Assembly (NCBI GenBank): GCA_017623505.1
Contig: JAGAOZ010000005.1
Span: 238,710-302,709, forward strand
Source of the DNA: Alistipes sp.
GTDB taxonomy: Bacteria > Bacteroidota > Bacteroidia > Bacteroidales > Rikenellaceae
DNA length: 64,000 bases
Direction of reading: 5' to 3'
The position numbers and the translations under genes are program-made. Shown piece by piece: positions 1-9,482 of the stretch; within the stretch, counting starts at the first letter, position 1; each line of letters opens with the position of its first letter. The notes below the pieces were generated by a model. It did not search any database and was not told the DNA's origin. It saw nothing but the letters and a program-made list of their open reading frames with translations.

Positions 1-867
1 ACGCAGGAGCTCTACCTTCATATCGTAGAGGTGTGGGTTCTCCGGTGTCCACAACTCAGGGTTAGATACGTAGATTTCGGCTGCTGAGCAAGGTGAGCTC
101 TTGCCCTCAGCGACAACCTTGCCGTTGTCAAGAATGGTGACAGCAATCAAATCACCGCTCTTTGCACCGGCAACCTCTGCTTTAACACTGAAGCAGCTAT
201 TGTCAAGCTTAGGGGTGGTCTTTACCGCTGCGATGTGGCTCTCAGCAACAGGCTCCAACCAAACGGTCTGCCAAATGCCGGTAACAGGCGTGTACCAAAT
301 GCCGTGTGGGTTGTTGTGCTGCTTGCCGCGTGGCTGGTAGCCATCTGTTGTTGGGTCCCAAACGCGTACTAAGAGCTCATTCTCTCCCTTCTTGAGGGCA
401 GATGTGATGTCAAACGAAAATGCTGCATAGCCGCCAGTGTGCGAGCCTACGCTGACGCCGTTTACCCAGACGTCTGCCTTCCAATCAACTGCGCCAAAGT
501 GGAGCAGAACATTCTGCTTTGACCAAGCTGCAGGAACGGTAAAGGTGCGGCTATACCATAACTCGTTGTCCTTGCCGACACGTTTGCCAACGCCTGAAAG
601 GCTCGACTCTACTGCGAAAGGTACCAAAATCTCGCCATCCCACACCTCGGGCTTATTGCCACATGGGGCAATGGCGTAATTCCACATGCCGTTGAGGTTC
701 TGCCAAGCGGAGCGTACCATCTGTGGGCGTGGATACTCTGCAAGTACATTGTCGGGGTTAATCTCTTCGGCCCACTTGGTCATTATACGACCCTCGACGG
801 GCTTCCATTGCGCTGATGCGGTATATGCTACCAATAGTGCGCAGCATATCAATAAAACTCTTTTCAT
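1..867 (-). CDS. Glycoside hydrolase family 2 enzyme (beta-galactosidase-like), N-terminal part only
   Basis: Leftward gene with its start at 867 and its 3' end beyond the window; 289 codons are visible. The protein begins with a signal peptide (MKRVLLICCALLVAYTASAQ), so it is secreted, probably to the periplasm. The visible part is the GH2 sugar-binding jelly-roll domain: residues such as FGAVDWKADVWVNGVSVG and GIWYTPVTGIWQTVWLEPV are classic for the family, followed by the start of the Ig-like domain. The catalytic TIM barrel lies outside the window, so the exact specificity (galactosidase, mannosidase or glucuronidase) cannot be read here. It is divergent from the mannan-type PUL at 1300-13135 and probably belongs to it. 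Family assignment is firm; substrate is open. Confidence 0.9.
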   Translation of the reverse strand, partial: MKRVLLICCALLVAYTASAQWKPVEGRIMTKWAEEINPDNVLAEYPRPQMVRSAWQNLNGMWNYAIAPCGNKPEVWDGEILVPFAVESSLSGVGKRVGKDNELWYSRTFTVPAAWSKQNVLLHFGAVDWKADVWVNGVSVGSHTGGYAAFSFDITSALKKGENELLVRVWDPTTDGYQPRGKQHNNPHGIWYTPVTGIWQTVWLEPVAESHIAAVKTTPKLDNSCFSVKAEVAGAKSGDLIAVTILDNGKVVAEGKSSPCSAAEIYVSNPELWTPENPHLYDMKVELLR

Positions 868-871
868 TGTA

Positions 872-885
872 TTTAAACGTTTAAA
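872..885. promoter_or_regulatory. Perfect 14-bp palindrome, candidate LacI-type operator
   Basis: The sequence TTTAAACGTTTAAA lies 4 bp upstream of the GH2 start codon and downstream of that gene's putative -7 box. A centre of AAACGTTT is typical of operators bound by LacI-family repressors. A perfect 14-bp palindrome could also occur by chance in AT-rich DNA, and no regulator gene is visible in the window, so the role is inferred. Confidence 0.35.
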
Positions 886-903
886 GTATAAAATCTCGTT
901 GAG

Positions 904-911
904 CAAAAATA
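904..911 (-). promoter_or_regulatory. Putative -7 box (TATTTTTG) for the GH2 gene
   Basis: Leftward match to the Bacteroidota -7 consensus TAnnTTTG, 36 bp upstream of the GH2 start. No clear TTTG -33 element is seen, which would fit a regulated promoter. The 432-bp divergent gap 868-1299 otherwise holds only this box, the palindrome at 872-885, the susC promoter and its leader; I see no gene in it. Confidence 0.4.
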
Positions 912-1135
912 TAAAAAAAGATTTTAAATAATGGGCTGTTGTATAGCTAAATTTTAGGTAAATCGCACTTGGGCCTCTATTCTTCTTGATTTCGTACATT
1001 TTTGTCGTAAAGTTATATGTTGTGCGGTGGGTTATAGTGGTGCAGACGTTATGTAATAATTTTAATAATACGAATTTTGCGCTTCATAGTGACTTATATT
1101 ACACGAAATCGTACTCTTTAGATATATATGTATTG

Positions 1136-1143
1136 TATCTTTG
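1136..1143 (+). promoter_or_regulatory. Putative -7 box (TATCTTTG) for the susC operon
   Basis: Matches TAnnTTTG and implies a start near 1148, giving a leader of about 150 nt before susC. No matching TTTG lies 19-20 bp upstream, so an activator may be needed. The leader contains a short GC-rich hairpin at 1240-1251 (GGGC/GCCC arms). Confidence 0.45.
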
Positions 1144-1299
1144 CTAAGTAAAAATGTAATTAACCAATAAAATAATCGTAAAAATTTTTAAAAACAGAAG
1201 AAGTAAAGAGCAAGTAAACAAAAATTCAAACCAGTGAACGGGCTGCGGCCCACAATTTCTAACCATTAACGAGTTATTTGAAGAATTAAACTCAAATTT

Positions 1300-4200
1300 A
1301 TGATGAAAAATTTTATCCTTTCTTTATCACTGTTTGCTGCATCGTTGATGCCTTTTATGGCTGATGCGCAGACAAAAAGGACCTCTACCTCTCCCCAGAA
1401 GGTTGTAAGCGGTACGGTTACAGATTCTCAGGGTGAGCCGGTAATAGGTGCTACTGTGATGGTCGAAGGCACAACAACAGGTGCAACGACCGATGCTAAG
1501 GGTGGCTACCAAATCAAATGTGCAGAAGGTAGCGTCCTTGAGTTTTCTTTTATTGGCTACCAGACAGTACGTGAAACCGTGGGCAGCGCAAACTTAATCA
1601 ACGTAGTGATGTCGGATGACGCAATCGCTATGGAGGAGTTGGTGGTAATCGCATACGGTACAACAACACGTAAAAGTGCTGTCGGTGCGGTTGATCAGAT
1701 TAAGTCGGCAACGCTTACAGAGCGTTCTGTGGCAAACATGACGCAGGCTTTGCAGGGTGCTTCTCCTTCAATCGTTATCCAGCAGCGTAGCTTTAACCCT
1801 AACGGTGAGAGTACCAACCTCAATATTCGTGGTATCGGTACTATGAACGACAACTCTCCACTTATCGTTATTGACGGTTTGGTGGCTGATGGCGGTGCAT
1901 TTAACTCACTTAACCCACAAGATATTGAGAATATCTCAGTATTGAAGGATGCAGGTTCGGCAGCTATCTACGGTTCTCGTTCGGCTAACGGTGTATTGTT
2001 GGTAACAACAAAGAAGGGCCGTAAGAATCAGGCTCCACGTGTGCAGTTCAATGCGATGATTGGTGCGCAGGATCCTAAGGTGCTTTATACCCCTGTTGAT
2101 AGCTGGGTGAATGCTACTTTGCAGAACGTGCGTATGACAAATGGCGGCGAGGCTCCTAAGTTCTCTCCTGAGCAGATTCGTGATATGTATGCTCACGGTA
2201 ACGGAACTTATTTCCTTGACGAGATTTTGCGTACAGCACTTCAGCAGAACTACAACGCAAGTGTATCGGGTGGTGGTGAGAACTCAACCTATATGTTCTC
2301 TGCCGGCTACTACGACCAGGAGAGTAACTTCGTAGGTCCAAGCCTCGGTATTAAGCGTTATAACTTGCGTGCAAACCTTACAACTGAGTACAAGCGTGTG
2401 AAACTGACAGGTTTGATTTCATACCGTCGTTCAGAGAGCACCACATCTCAGGGACAGGGTAATGCTATCGCCGATGCTTCACGTGTACCTAATTATTATT
2501 ATTACCGTCAGTACGACCCTGCAACAGGTAAGTATCTGTTGAATGATATTTTGGGTCAGTTCAACTCATACGGTATGTTGAAGGATGGTGGTGTTGATAA
2601 GGCTGATAACGATTACATCAACCTCAACGTAGGTCTTGAGTATAAGATTTTGGAGGGCTTGAAACTTAAGGGTATGTTTGGTGCTGACATCTATTCAAAC
2701 CACTCATATTCACGTGCTTATCAGGTGAATTTCTACGACACACCAGAGTCTACTACTCCACGTGTGGCTAATGCTGACTTGGATAGCCGCGATTGGAATG
2801 AGAAGAAGTGGCTTACCAACACTCAGGTTTTGCTCGATTTCAACAGAACATTTGCTAAGGACCACACAGTACAGGCAATGGTTGGTTTCTCTAACGAGTC
2901 ATTCTCTGCAAAGAGCAACCAGGTGGCAATGAAGTTCGTTGATCCTGATTTGGGTATCAAGGGCGATGCTACTGAGATTGTTCCAGGTAGCTCATGGGTT
3001 ACTCCTGAGAGCACAACTCAGCGCAGTATCTACTCTGTATTTGGTCGTGTAGGTTATAACTACAAGGAGAAGTACTTTATCGAGGGTACATTCCGTTATG
3101 ATGGCTCTTCAAAGTTCGGTAAGGATTACCGTTGGGGCTTCTTCCCATCAGCATCGTTGGGATGGCGTCTTTCAGAGGAGGCATTTATGGACTCATATCG
3201 CTATAATGTAGGTGATATCAAGCTCCGTGTATCGTATGGTACTTTGGGTAACCAGTCGGTAGGTGATTATCAGTACTTCACTACTTATGATGTTTACTCT
3301 AACACTTACGGTTTCAATAACAACCCTGTGGGTGGTGCAGGATTCCAGCTCGGTACAGAGAACTTGCGTTGGGAGGTATCTCGTACACTCAATGCCGGTT
3401 TGGATTTGACTTTCTTGCGTAACTCACTCAATGTTACATTTGACTACTTCCATAAGACAACAACAGATATCTTGGTGACACCACAGATTCCTTCAATCTT
3501 CGGTACTACACTCGCTAACCACAATGCTGGTGAGATGCGTACTCAGGGTTGGGAGTTGAGCATCAACTACAACTTGGAGCACGGTGATTTCCACCACGGT
3601 TTCCGCTTCAATATCGGTGATTCATGGAATAAGGTTGTTAAGTATGAGGGCTTTGAGTCTATTCACTACAACGACGGTGTATCATGGATTCGTCGTGAGG
3701 GCTTGCCACTCAACTCATACTATGGTTTGAAGACCGACGGTATCTTCCAGAGCTACGAGGAGATTGCTGAGGCTGCTTTGCCAGCAGGTGCAAGCGTAAC
3801 TCCTGGTGACTTGCGTTATGTAGACCGTAACGGTGATGGCGTAATCGATGGTAACGACCGTTACTATTTGGGTAATGCCTTCCCACGCTACACATTCGGT
3901 TTCAACTACGACTTCTCTTGGAAGGGTTTGGAGTTCAGCCTCTTCTTGCAGGGCGTAGGTAAGCGTGATATGTTTGTACGTGGTGAGATGATTGAGCCAT
4001 TCCACGCTAACTACTATCACTTGATTTTCGAGCACCAGCTCGATTTCTGGACACCAACCAACACCGATGCGAAGTACCCACAGCTTACTTCACGTTCAGG
4101 CTCACAGTCTAACAACTTCGGTACTTACGGTTTGGGTTCTGATATCTATAAGCTCAACGGTGCTTATATGCGTGTGAAGAATATTCAGATTGGTTATACA

Positions 4201-4407
4201 TTGCCACAGAAGTGGACCAAGAAGATTGGTATCGAGAAGTTGAAGATATATGTAAATGCACAGAATCCATTTACCTTCTCTCACAACTCATTCATCGACC
4301 CAGAGTCTTCGGAGGTTGGTTCAAACATGAACGTAGGTGGAGCAAACTCAGCTCGTAACTATCCTACATTGCGTTACTACGGTGGTGGTATCGACCTTAC
4401 ATTCTAA
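1300..4407 (+). CDS. susC: SusC/RagA-family TonB-dependent outer-membrane transporter
   Basis: Outer-membrane barrel that imports the PUL's oligosaccharide using TonB energy. The 1035-residue protein has a signal peptide ending at ADAQ (about residue 24), a carboxypeptidase-regulatory-like domain (VSGTVTDSQGEPVIGATV), a TonB-box region (EELVVIAYGTTTRKSAVGAV), then a plug with the SusC/RagA signature SVLKDAGSAAIYGSRSANG and a beta barrel ending in an aromatic residue (Phe). Length is normal for the family. It starts the operon susC-susD-SusE-SusF-GH76-GH92, and susD follows within about 25 bp. The start may be the ATG at 1300 or the next codon at 1303. Identity is secure; the alpha-mannoside substrate is inferred from the GH76 and GH92 genes downstream. 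Confidence 0.97.
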   Translation: MMKNFILSLSLFAASLMPFMADAQTKRTSTSPQKVVSGTVTDSQGEPVIGATVMVEGTTTGATTDAKGGYQIKCAEGSVLEFSFIGYQTVRETVGSANLINVVMSDDAIAMEELVVIAYGTTTRKSAVGAVDQIKSATLTERSVANMTQALQGASPSIVIQQRSFNPNGESTNLNIRGIGTMNDNSPLIVIDGLVADGGAFNSLNPQDIENISVLKDAGSAAIYGSRSANGVLLVTTKKGRKNQAPRVQFNAMIGAQDPKVLYTPVDSWVNATLQNVRMTNGGEAPKFSPEQIRDMYAHGNGTYFLDEILRTALQQNYNASVSGGGENSTYMFSAGYYDQESNFVGPSLGIKRYNLRANLTTEYKRVKLTGLISYRRSESTTSQGQGNAIADASRVPNYYYYRQYDPATGKYLLNDILGQFNSYGMLKDGGVDKADNDYINLNVGLEYKILEGLKLKGMFGADIYSNHSYSRAYQVNFYDTPESTTPRVANADLDSRDWNEKKWLTNTQVLLDFNRTFAKDHTVQAMVGFSNESFSAKSNQVAMKFVDPDLGIKGDATEIVPGSSWVTPESTTQRSIYSVFGRVGYNYKEKYFIEGTFRYDGSSKFGKDYRWGFFPSASLGWRLSEEAFMDSYRYNVGDIKLRVSYGTLGNQSVGDYQYFTTYDVYSNTYGFNNNPVGGAGFQLGTENLRWEVSRTLNAGLDLTFLRNSLNVTFDYFHKTTTDILVTPQIPSIFGTTLANHNAGEMRTQGWELSINYNLEHGDFHHGFRFNIGDSWNKVVKYEGFESIHYNDGVSWIRREGLPLNSYYGLKTDGIFQSYEEIAEAALPAGASVTPGDLRYVDRNGDGVIDGNDRYYLGNAFPRYTFGFNYDFSWKGLEFSLFLQGVGKRDMFVRGEMIEPFHANYYHLIFEHQLDFWTPTNTDAKYPQLTSRSGSQSNNFGTYGLGSDIYKLNGAYMRVKNIQIGYTLPQKWTKKIGIEKLKIYVNAQNPFTFSHNSFIDPESSEVGSNMNVGGANSARNYPTLRYYGGGIDLTF

Positions 4408-4432
4408 TATAGAGTAATCATCAAAATTGAAG

Positions 4433-6052
4433 ATGTTTATGAAAAATACCTTTAAATATATAATGGTCGGCATTGTCGCATTAGTTGCGTTCTGGGGTTG
4501 TAACAGCCTCGACCAGGCTCCGACCAACAAATTTGAGGAGAATACCTTCTGGACCTCGAAGGACCGTGCGCAGATGGTTGTCAATATGGCATATAACCAG
4601 ATGTACGGTGTGGACAAGATGTGGTCAGATGAGTATTTGGGCGATAATATGATCGCTAAGCGTGACCGTAATCCTGAGGAGCGTCAGATTCGTCAGGGTA
4701 GTGCTCACCCAGGTATGGGCCTTTTCGCAGGCGAGTGGGCTTGGGCTTATGGTGGTATTAAGACTACCAACGTATTTATGGATAAGGTTCATCTTGTTCC
4801 TAATCTCTCAGCAGAGGAGCGTCAGGCTATGGAGGCACAGATTCGTTTCATCCGTGCATATCTCTACTTCCGCTTGACAAACTTCTACGGTGCAGTGCCA
4901 TTCTTCTTGGGTGACATCACATTGGAGGAGGCTAAGGTGATGAAGCGTACCCCACGTGCTGAGGTTATCGCCGCTCTTCACAAGGAGTTGGATGAGATTA
5001 TCCCTCAGTTGCCACAGACAGTTCCTGCATCTCGCAATGGTGAGATTCGTCAGGCTGCAGCTGCTATGTTGAAGGCACGTTTCTACCTCTATGATGGCGA
5101 TTTCGAGAACGCCGCTAAGATTTGTGGTGAGATTATCGAGGGCAAGTATGGCCACTATGAGTTGTTCCAGACAAAGACTCCTGTATACTCATCATACGAG
5201 GATTTGTTTACTTCGGCTAACGAGTTTAACGCAGAGGTTATCTTGAGCTACTCTATGATGCCTATCATCCGCGAGTGGTCACTCAACGATAAGGTGCCTA
5301 ACTCAACAGTAGGTTCTATGGGTGCATATTTCTTCCCAACAGAGTCTTTGGCTAAGGAGTATATCCGCTTGGATGGTCAGCCATTTGAGTATCCTACAAC
5401 AAATACTTCTTGCTACACTGACCGTGACCCACGTATGGATGCTACTATCGTTCGTCACAATGCTGTATGGCGCGATGTAGATCTTGCATCAGGTGCAGCA
5501 ACAACCAAGACTATCAACATTGTGAGCGATGCTACTGATGGTATCAATAAGGGTAATGCTACCGAGACAGGTTACTACGTGCGTAAGTGGTTCGACCCAG
5601 CACACCGTGCCGATATGAAGATTTCGACCGATATTATCATGATGCGTTACGCTGACGTACTTTTGATGTACGCTGAGTCAATGAATGAGATTGGTCAGAT
5701 GTCAGAGCAGGTATGGAACACAACAATCCGTCCTATCCGTGAGCGTGCAGGCTTTACTCAGCAGAGTGCTTTGCAGTATCCTAACCTCGACCAGGCTGCT
5801 ATGCGTGAGATTATTCGTCGCGAGCGTCGTTGCGAGTTGGCTTTGGAGGGATTGCGTTACTACGATATTATCCGTTGGAACGCCGGTTTGGAGCTCTTGA
5901 ACTCTGATTTGATGTCGGCTAAGTTTACAGGTACAACCGCTCAGAGCTCAATCTTCAAGTATAAGTTTACCTCTCGCGATATGTTGTGGCCTGTACCACA
6001 GTCACAGATTAATAACTATCCGTCGCTTGCTCCACAGAACAGCGGCTATTAA
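4433..6052 (+). CDS. susD: SusD/RagB-family surface glycan-binding lipoprotein
   Basis: Lid and glycan-binding partner of the SusC barrel, anchored on the outer leaflet. The signal peptide ends in the lipobox AFWGC. The body has the RagB/SusD layout: an N-terminal TPR-like part around FIRAYLYFRLTNFYGAVPF and the C-terminal family signature RRERRCELALEGLRYYDIIRW-like segment near the end. At about 540 residues it has the usual length. The reading frame is open upstream to a TTG at 4427; I prefer the ATG at 4433, and the ATG at 4439 (MKNTFKYIM) is equally plausible. It follows susC directly and the SusE-like gene begins 12 bp after it. Confidence 0.96.
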   Translation: MFMKNTFKYIMVGIVALVAFWGCNSLDQAPTNKFEENTFWTSKDRAQMVVNMAYNQMYGVDKMWSDEYLGDNMIAKRDRNPEERQIRQGSAHPGMGLFAGEWAWAYGGIKTTNVFMDKVHLVPNLSAEERQAMEAQIRFIRAYLYFRLTNFYGAVPFFLGDITLEEAKVMKRTPRAEVIAALHKELDEIIPQLPQTVPASRNGEIRQAAAAMLKARFYLYDGDFENAAKICGEIIEGKYGHYELFQTKTPVYSSYEDLFTSANEFNAEVILSYSMMPIIREWSLNDKVPNSTVGSMGAYFFPTESLAKEYIRLDGQPFEYPTTNTSCYTDRDPRMDATIVRHNAVWRDVDLASGAATTKTINIVSDATDGINKGNATETGYYVRKWFDPAHRADMKISTDIIMMRYADVLLMYAESMNEIGQMSEQVWNTTIRPIRERAGFTQQSALQYPNLDQAAMREIIRRERRCELALEGLRYYDIIRWNAGLELLNSDLMSAKFTGTTAQSSIFKYKFTSRDMLWPVPQSQINNYPSLAPQNSGY

Positions 6053-6064
6053 ACCTGACTTGAT

Positions 6065-7195
6065 ATGAAAAAGATAGTAAAATTATTGTCGATTTCCGTT
6101 GTGGCACTCTTCGCAGCGTGTACTTCGGATATGGATTACAATGCAGGCTATGTTAGCTCTATCGAGGAGCTCTACGCACCAAGCGAGGGTTATTACCTTG
6201 AGCTTGTGAGCGGTAGCACAGCAGCTACAACCTTCAGCTGGTCGCCTGCAAATGTATCGGACGGTTATGCTCCTATGTATGAGTTGGTATTCTTTAAGGA
6301 TGCTGCCGGCAAAGAGGAGATTGCACGTGTTAATGCAGGTACAGCTACTTCGGTTGTTGTTCCTCACAAGACTATTAACAAGATTATGAATGCTACCGGC
6401 ACTGAGCCTGAGGCTATCGGTACACTCTATTGGTCTGCCGTAGCTTCACGCAGCGTTGTGGAGTCTGTGACTATGCCTAAGGTTCGCGCGCTGGATGTTA
6501 AGCGTCTGAAGGGCTTTAAGGTTGCTCCTGAGCGTTTGTATTTGACAGGTTCTGCTACTGAGGCAGGTGCGGCTATCGAGAATGCAATGCCATTCTCAGT
6601 ATTTGAGGATGGTGAGATTTTCGAGATCTTCACTCAGCTCTCATCTGGTGATTTCAATATCACTGATGGAACAGATGCTTCAGCTCGTCGCTTCAATATC
6701 AGCGGTGGCTTGATTTCGGAGGAGAACTCTTCACCTATCTCAAGCTCATACAACGGTGTATATCGTATCCGTATCGATATGGCTACTTGTGCTGCTACAA
6801 TTGATAAGATTGAGAATATGCGTTGGGTAATGTGTATCCAGAAGAATGTTCTCTGTCCAATGGCTTACCAGGGCAATGGCGTATGGTATGGTGAGGGCTT
6901 CGAGACCAACTTCAACTCAGGTTGGAACGATGACCGTTACTTCTTCCGTGCTGAATTGAACGGCCAGACCATTAAGATTGGTAACAACAAGATGGACTTC
7001 GGTGGTGCTCCATCAGACCAGCCATCTTACACTTGGAACGTTTACTTTACCGAAGAGGGTAACCCTGATTGGGATTATAGCTTCAAGGCTATCTCTGCAT
7101 ATCACGGTTCTGTCGGCATGCATGTCAATGTTAAGTTGGTTATGAATGCTTCGGCAGAGTATTACCACACAATCGATTATACCGATTTAGAGTAG
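6065..7195 (+). CDS. SusE-like surface glycan-binding lipoprotein, single module
   Basis: Auxiliary glycan-binding protein of the PUL. A lipoprotein signal peptide ends at LFAAC (Cys19), followed by TSDMDY; the acidic residues after Cys resemble the Bacteroidota signal for surface export. Residues about 28-125 form a SusE-type Ig-like domain (TTFSWSPANVSDGYAPMYEL), and about 150-376 a carbohydrate-binding beta domain with many Trp and Tyr residues (VMCIQKN...YQGNGVWYGEGF). The next gene contains two copies of this whole layout. Known SusE/SusF proteins bind starch; here the ligand is presumably a mannoside because of GH76 and GH92. Family call is good; specificity is inference. Confidence 0.85.
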   Translation: MKKIVKLLSISVVALFAACTSDMDYNAGYVSSIEELYAPSEGYYLELVSGSTAATTFSWSPANVSDGYAPMYELVFFKDAAGKEEIARVNAGTATSVVVPHKTINKIMNATGTEPEAIGTLYWSAVASRSVVESVTMPKVRALDVKRLKGFKVAPERLYLTGSATEAGAAIENAMPFSVFEDGEIFEIFTQLSSGDFNITDGTDASARRFNISGGLISEENSSPISSSYNGVYRIRIDMATCAATIDKIENMRWVMCIQKNVLCPMAYQGNGVWYGEGFETNFNSGWNDDRYFFRAELNGQTIKIGNNKMDFGGAPSDQPSYTWNVYFTEEGNPDWDYSFKAISAYHGSVGMHVNVKLVMNASAEYYHTIDYTDLE

Positions 7196-7217
7196 TAACG
7201 CTTAAATTTCAGAAAAG

Positions 7218-9467
7218 ATGAAAAAGAATTTATTATATTTAATGCTCTTTGTGTTCGGCGTTATGGGTATGGTCTCTTGTGCCGAGGATATGGAGTATAA
7301 TAACAATGGCACCGTGCCTGTTAAGCAGTTGCTTGTTCCAGCTGCTGACGCTGAGATGGTGCTTATTAACAACGAGGAGGCAACGACTCTCTTCGAGTGG
7401 ACAGTAGGTGATGCTGTTACTACTCAGAAGTATTATGTTGTCTTCTATAACGCAGCAACAGGTGGCCAGGAGCTCTTCCGTATTGACAATGGTCAATCGA
7501 CCAGCGAGGCTCTTATCAGCCACGATATTCTCTCTGACATAGCTTCACGTGCAGGTATCGCTCCTGACACTGCCGGCGATGTATATTGGAATGTAATACC
7601 TTATAGCGGTAACAATGAGGCTCAGCCTACAACAGCCCGTAACCGTCTTACTTTGGTTCGTTACGGAGGTATTGAGGATGCTCCATCTAACCTCTATATG
7701 GGCGGTATTGCCGACTTGGAGGAGGGTGCAGCTGTTCGTACTATGGCTGCCAATGGCGAGGTGTTCGATATTTACACTCGTCTAACATCTGAGGATAGCA
7801 TCTATATCACAAACCGTGGTGATGGTACTGTTGCTCGTCGCTTCTATATCGCTGAGCAGGATGGCGCTACCGTTTTGGTTGAGGGCGAGGGCGAGTCTGT
7901 TAAGTTGGATGGTGTTTACCATATCCAGGTTGATTTGGGCTCAGCTCGCGTTAAGTTGGAGAAGATTGAGGGTGTTGCGCTGCACTGGTGCTGGACTCCT
8001 AACTATGAGCAGACTGCATTTGAGTATCAGGGCTTGGGTACATTCAAGCTTGCCAACTATACTATCCCAACAGGCGATAACCGCTATCGTTTCCGTGCTT
8101 TGGTTAATGGCGTAGAGTATATCTGGGGTGCTTCTGCTTCTAACGATGCAGAGCCTACTACTTTGGATGGCAACTACTTCGACTTGGTATTCACCGCTTT
8201 GGGTACTAATGACCAGTGGGGTTATAAGTATAAGTTTATGGGTGTTACTCGCGGTCAGACTTGCGACGTATATATCCACCTTGGTGCACGTAACTACCAC
8301 GTTTTGGATTTCGGTAATATCATTCCTAACCCTGCAACAGCTATCGAGACTCCTGCTGCTTTGGCAGCTTCAACAGTTGATAATCCAGTGGATTTGAATA
8401 CTGTAACAGAGCCATTCACATTTAGCTGGACTGTTGAGGAGGGTGAGTATAAGATTGCTCCTATGTATCGTGTTATCTTCTCTCACGATGGCGTTGCTGT
8501 TGAGACTATCGAGTCTGAGGCTACTTCGATTGTTTTGGAGCCAGGTCGCATCGACAATATCCTCGATAAGATTGGTATTGCTGCCGGTGAGAGTGCAACT
8601 CTTACTTGGAAGGTTGAGGCTTATATCCTCAACAACACAGCTGCTCAGACTTGCGACGAGGGCGTATTTACAGCTAAGCGTATGAGCTTGCCTACGGCTC
8701 TCTATATCACAGGTGCAGCAACTGAGTTCGGTGAGGATTTGGCTGCAGCTCAGGCTATGAACATCGTAGGTAAGGAGGGTAGTGGTCAGTTCATCATCTA
8801 CACCAAGCTTACTGCTGGTGCATATCGTTTTGCTACTTCAAACGGTGCTGATGCTAAGTTCTACGTGCTCAATGGTGGTAAACTCATCCCAGGTGAGGGC
8901 ACTATCCAGAACGACACTGAGGCTGTTTACCGTATCACTGCTAACGTAGCTGCCAAGAGCCTTACTTTGGAGGCTATCACTAACGTACAGCTTAAGAATG
9001 AGGGTAATGGTAACTGGACAACCGACTTCCAGTATATTGGTGGTGGCGTTTGGTCTGCTATTGACCCTGCATCTCACATCTCTCGTATCGGTTGGTGGGG
9101 TGATCGTTACTACTTCGCAGCATTTGCTGCCGATGTAGAGGAGTTGTGGGGCTATAGCCGCTCTAACAACGATGCTCCTGAGGTATTCCACACCGAGGCT
9201 GTTGACCCAACTGCTGAGGATTGTCCTCCACAGTATATCTACATCCAGAAGCGTGGTACAATCTCTCGTTGGGATTACACCTTCAAGGATGGTCGTGGTC
9301 AGTCAGGCTTCGAGCATACTATCCAGGAGATGTATCTGCATATGAACGGTAACGAGAACCACAACCACCCATACTACTCATTCCGTGCAGTTTGGGGTTC
9401 AGGTTACTCAGGCGACCGCAATGCTGTTCACCAGACAGAGTTTACTTATATTGCTAACGAGTTATAA
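7218..9467 (+). CDS. SusF-like surface glycan-binding lipoprotein, tandem double module
   Basis: Second binding lipoprotein of the PUL, 749 residues. Signal peptide with lipobox MVSC (Cys21) followed by AEDMEY, again acidic. It reads as two copies of the preceding protein's layout: Ig-like domain about 36-150 then binding domain to about 365, and a second Ig-like domain from about 373 (FTFSWTVEEGEYKIAPMYRV) with a second binding domain to the end. Both halves carry the LYxxGxA strand and the aromatic ...GxGxF/W... segment. The doubling suggests more binding sites on one anchor. It lies 22 bp after the single-module gene and 15 bp before GH76. SusE/SusF membership is clear; the ligand is not shown. 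Confidence 0.85.
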   Translation: MKKNLLYLMLFVFGVMGMVSCAEDMEYNNNGTVPVKQLLVPAADAEMVLINNEEATTLFEWTVGDAVTTQKYYVVFYNAATGGQELFRIDNGQSTSEALISHDILSDIASRAGIAPDTAGDVYWNVIPYSGNNEAQPTTARNRLTLVRYGGIEDAPSNLYMGGIADLEEGAAVRTMAANGEVFDIYTRLTSEDSIYITNRGDGTVARRFYIAEQDGATVLVEGEGESVKLDGVYHIQVDLGSARVKLEKIEGVALHWCWTPNYEQTAFEYQGLGTFKLANYTIPTGDNRYRFRALVNGVEYIWGASASNDAEPTTLDGNYFDLVFTALGTNDQWGYKYKFMGVTRGQTCDVYIHLGARNYHVLDFGNIIPNPATAIETPAALAASTVDNPVDLNTVTEPFTFSWTVEEGEYKIAPMYRVIFSHDGVAVETIESEATSIVLEPGRIDNILDKIGIAAGESATLTWKVEAYILNNTAAQTCDEGVFTAKRMSLPTALYITGAATEFGEDLAAAQAMNIVGKEGSGQFIIYTKLTAGAYRFATSNGADAKFYVLNGGKLIPGEGTIQNDTEAVYRITANVAAKSLTLEAITNVQLKNEGNGNWTTDFQYIGGGVWSAIDPASHISRIGWWGDRYYFAAFAADVEELWGYSRSNNDAPEVFHTEAVDPTAEDCPPQYIYIQKRGTISRWDYTFKDGRGQSGFEHTIQEMYLHMNGNENHNHPYYSFRAVWGSGYSGDRNAVHQTEFTYIANEL

Positions 9468-9482
9468 TTTTTGGAGTAAAAT

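Noticed and set aside
101-931. Three short rightward open frames near the left edge
   Set aside because: They are shadows of the leftward GH2 gene, whose protein is recognisable along the whole stretch.
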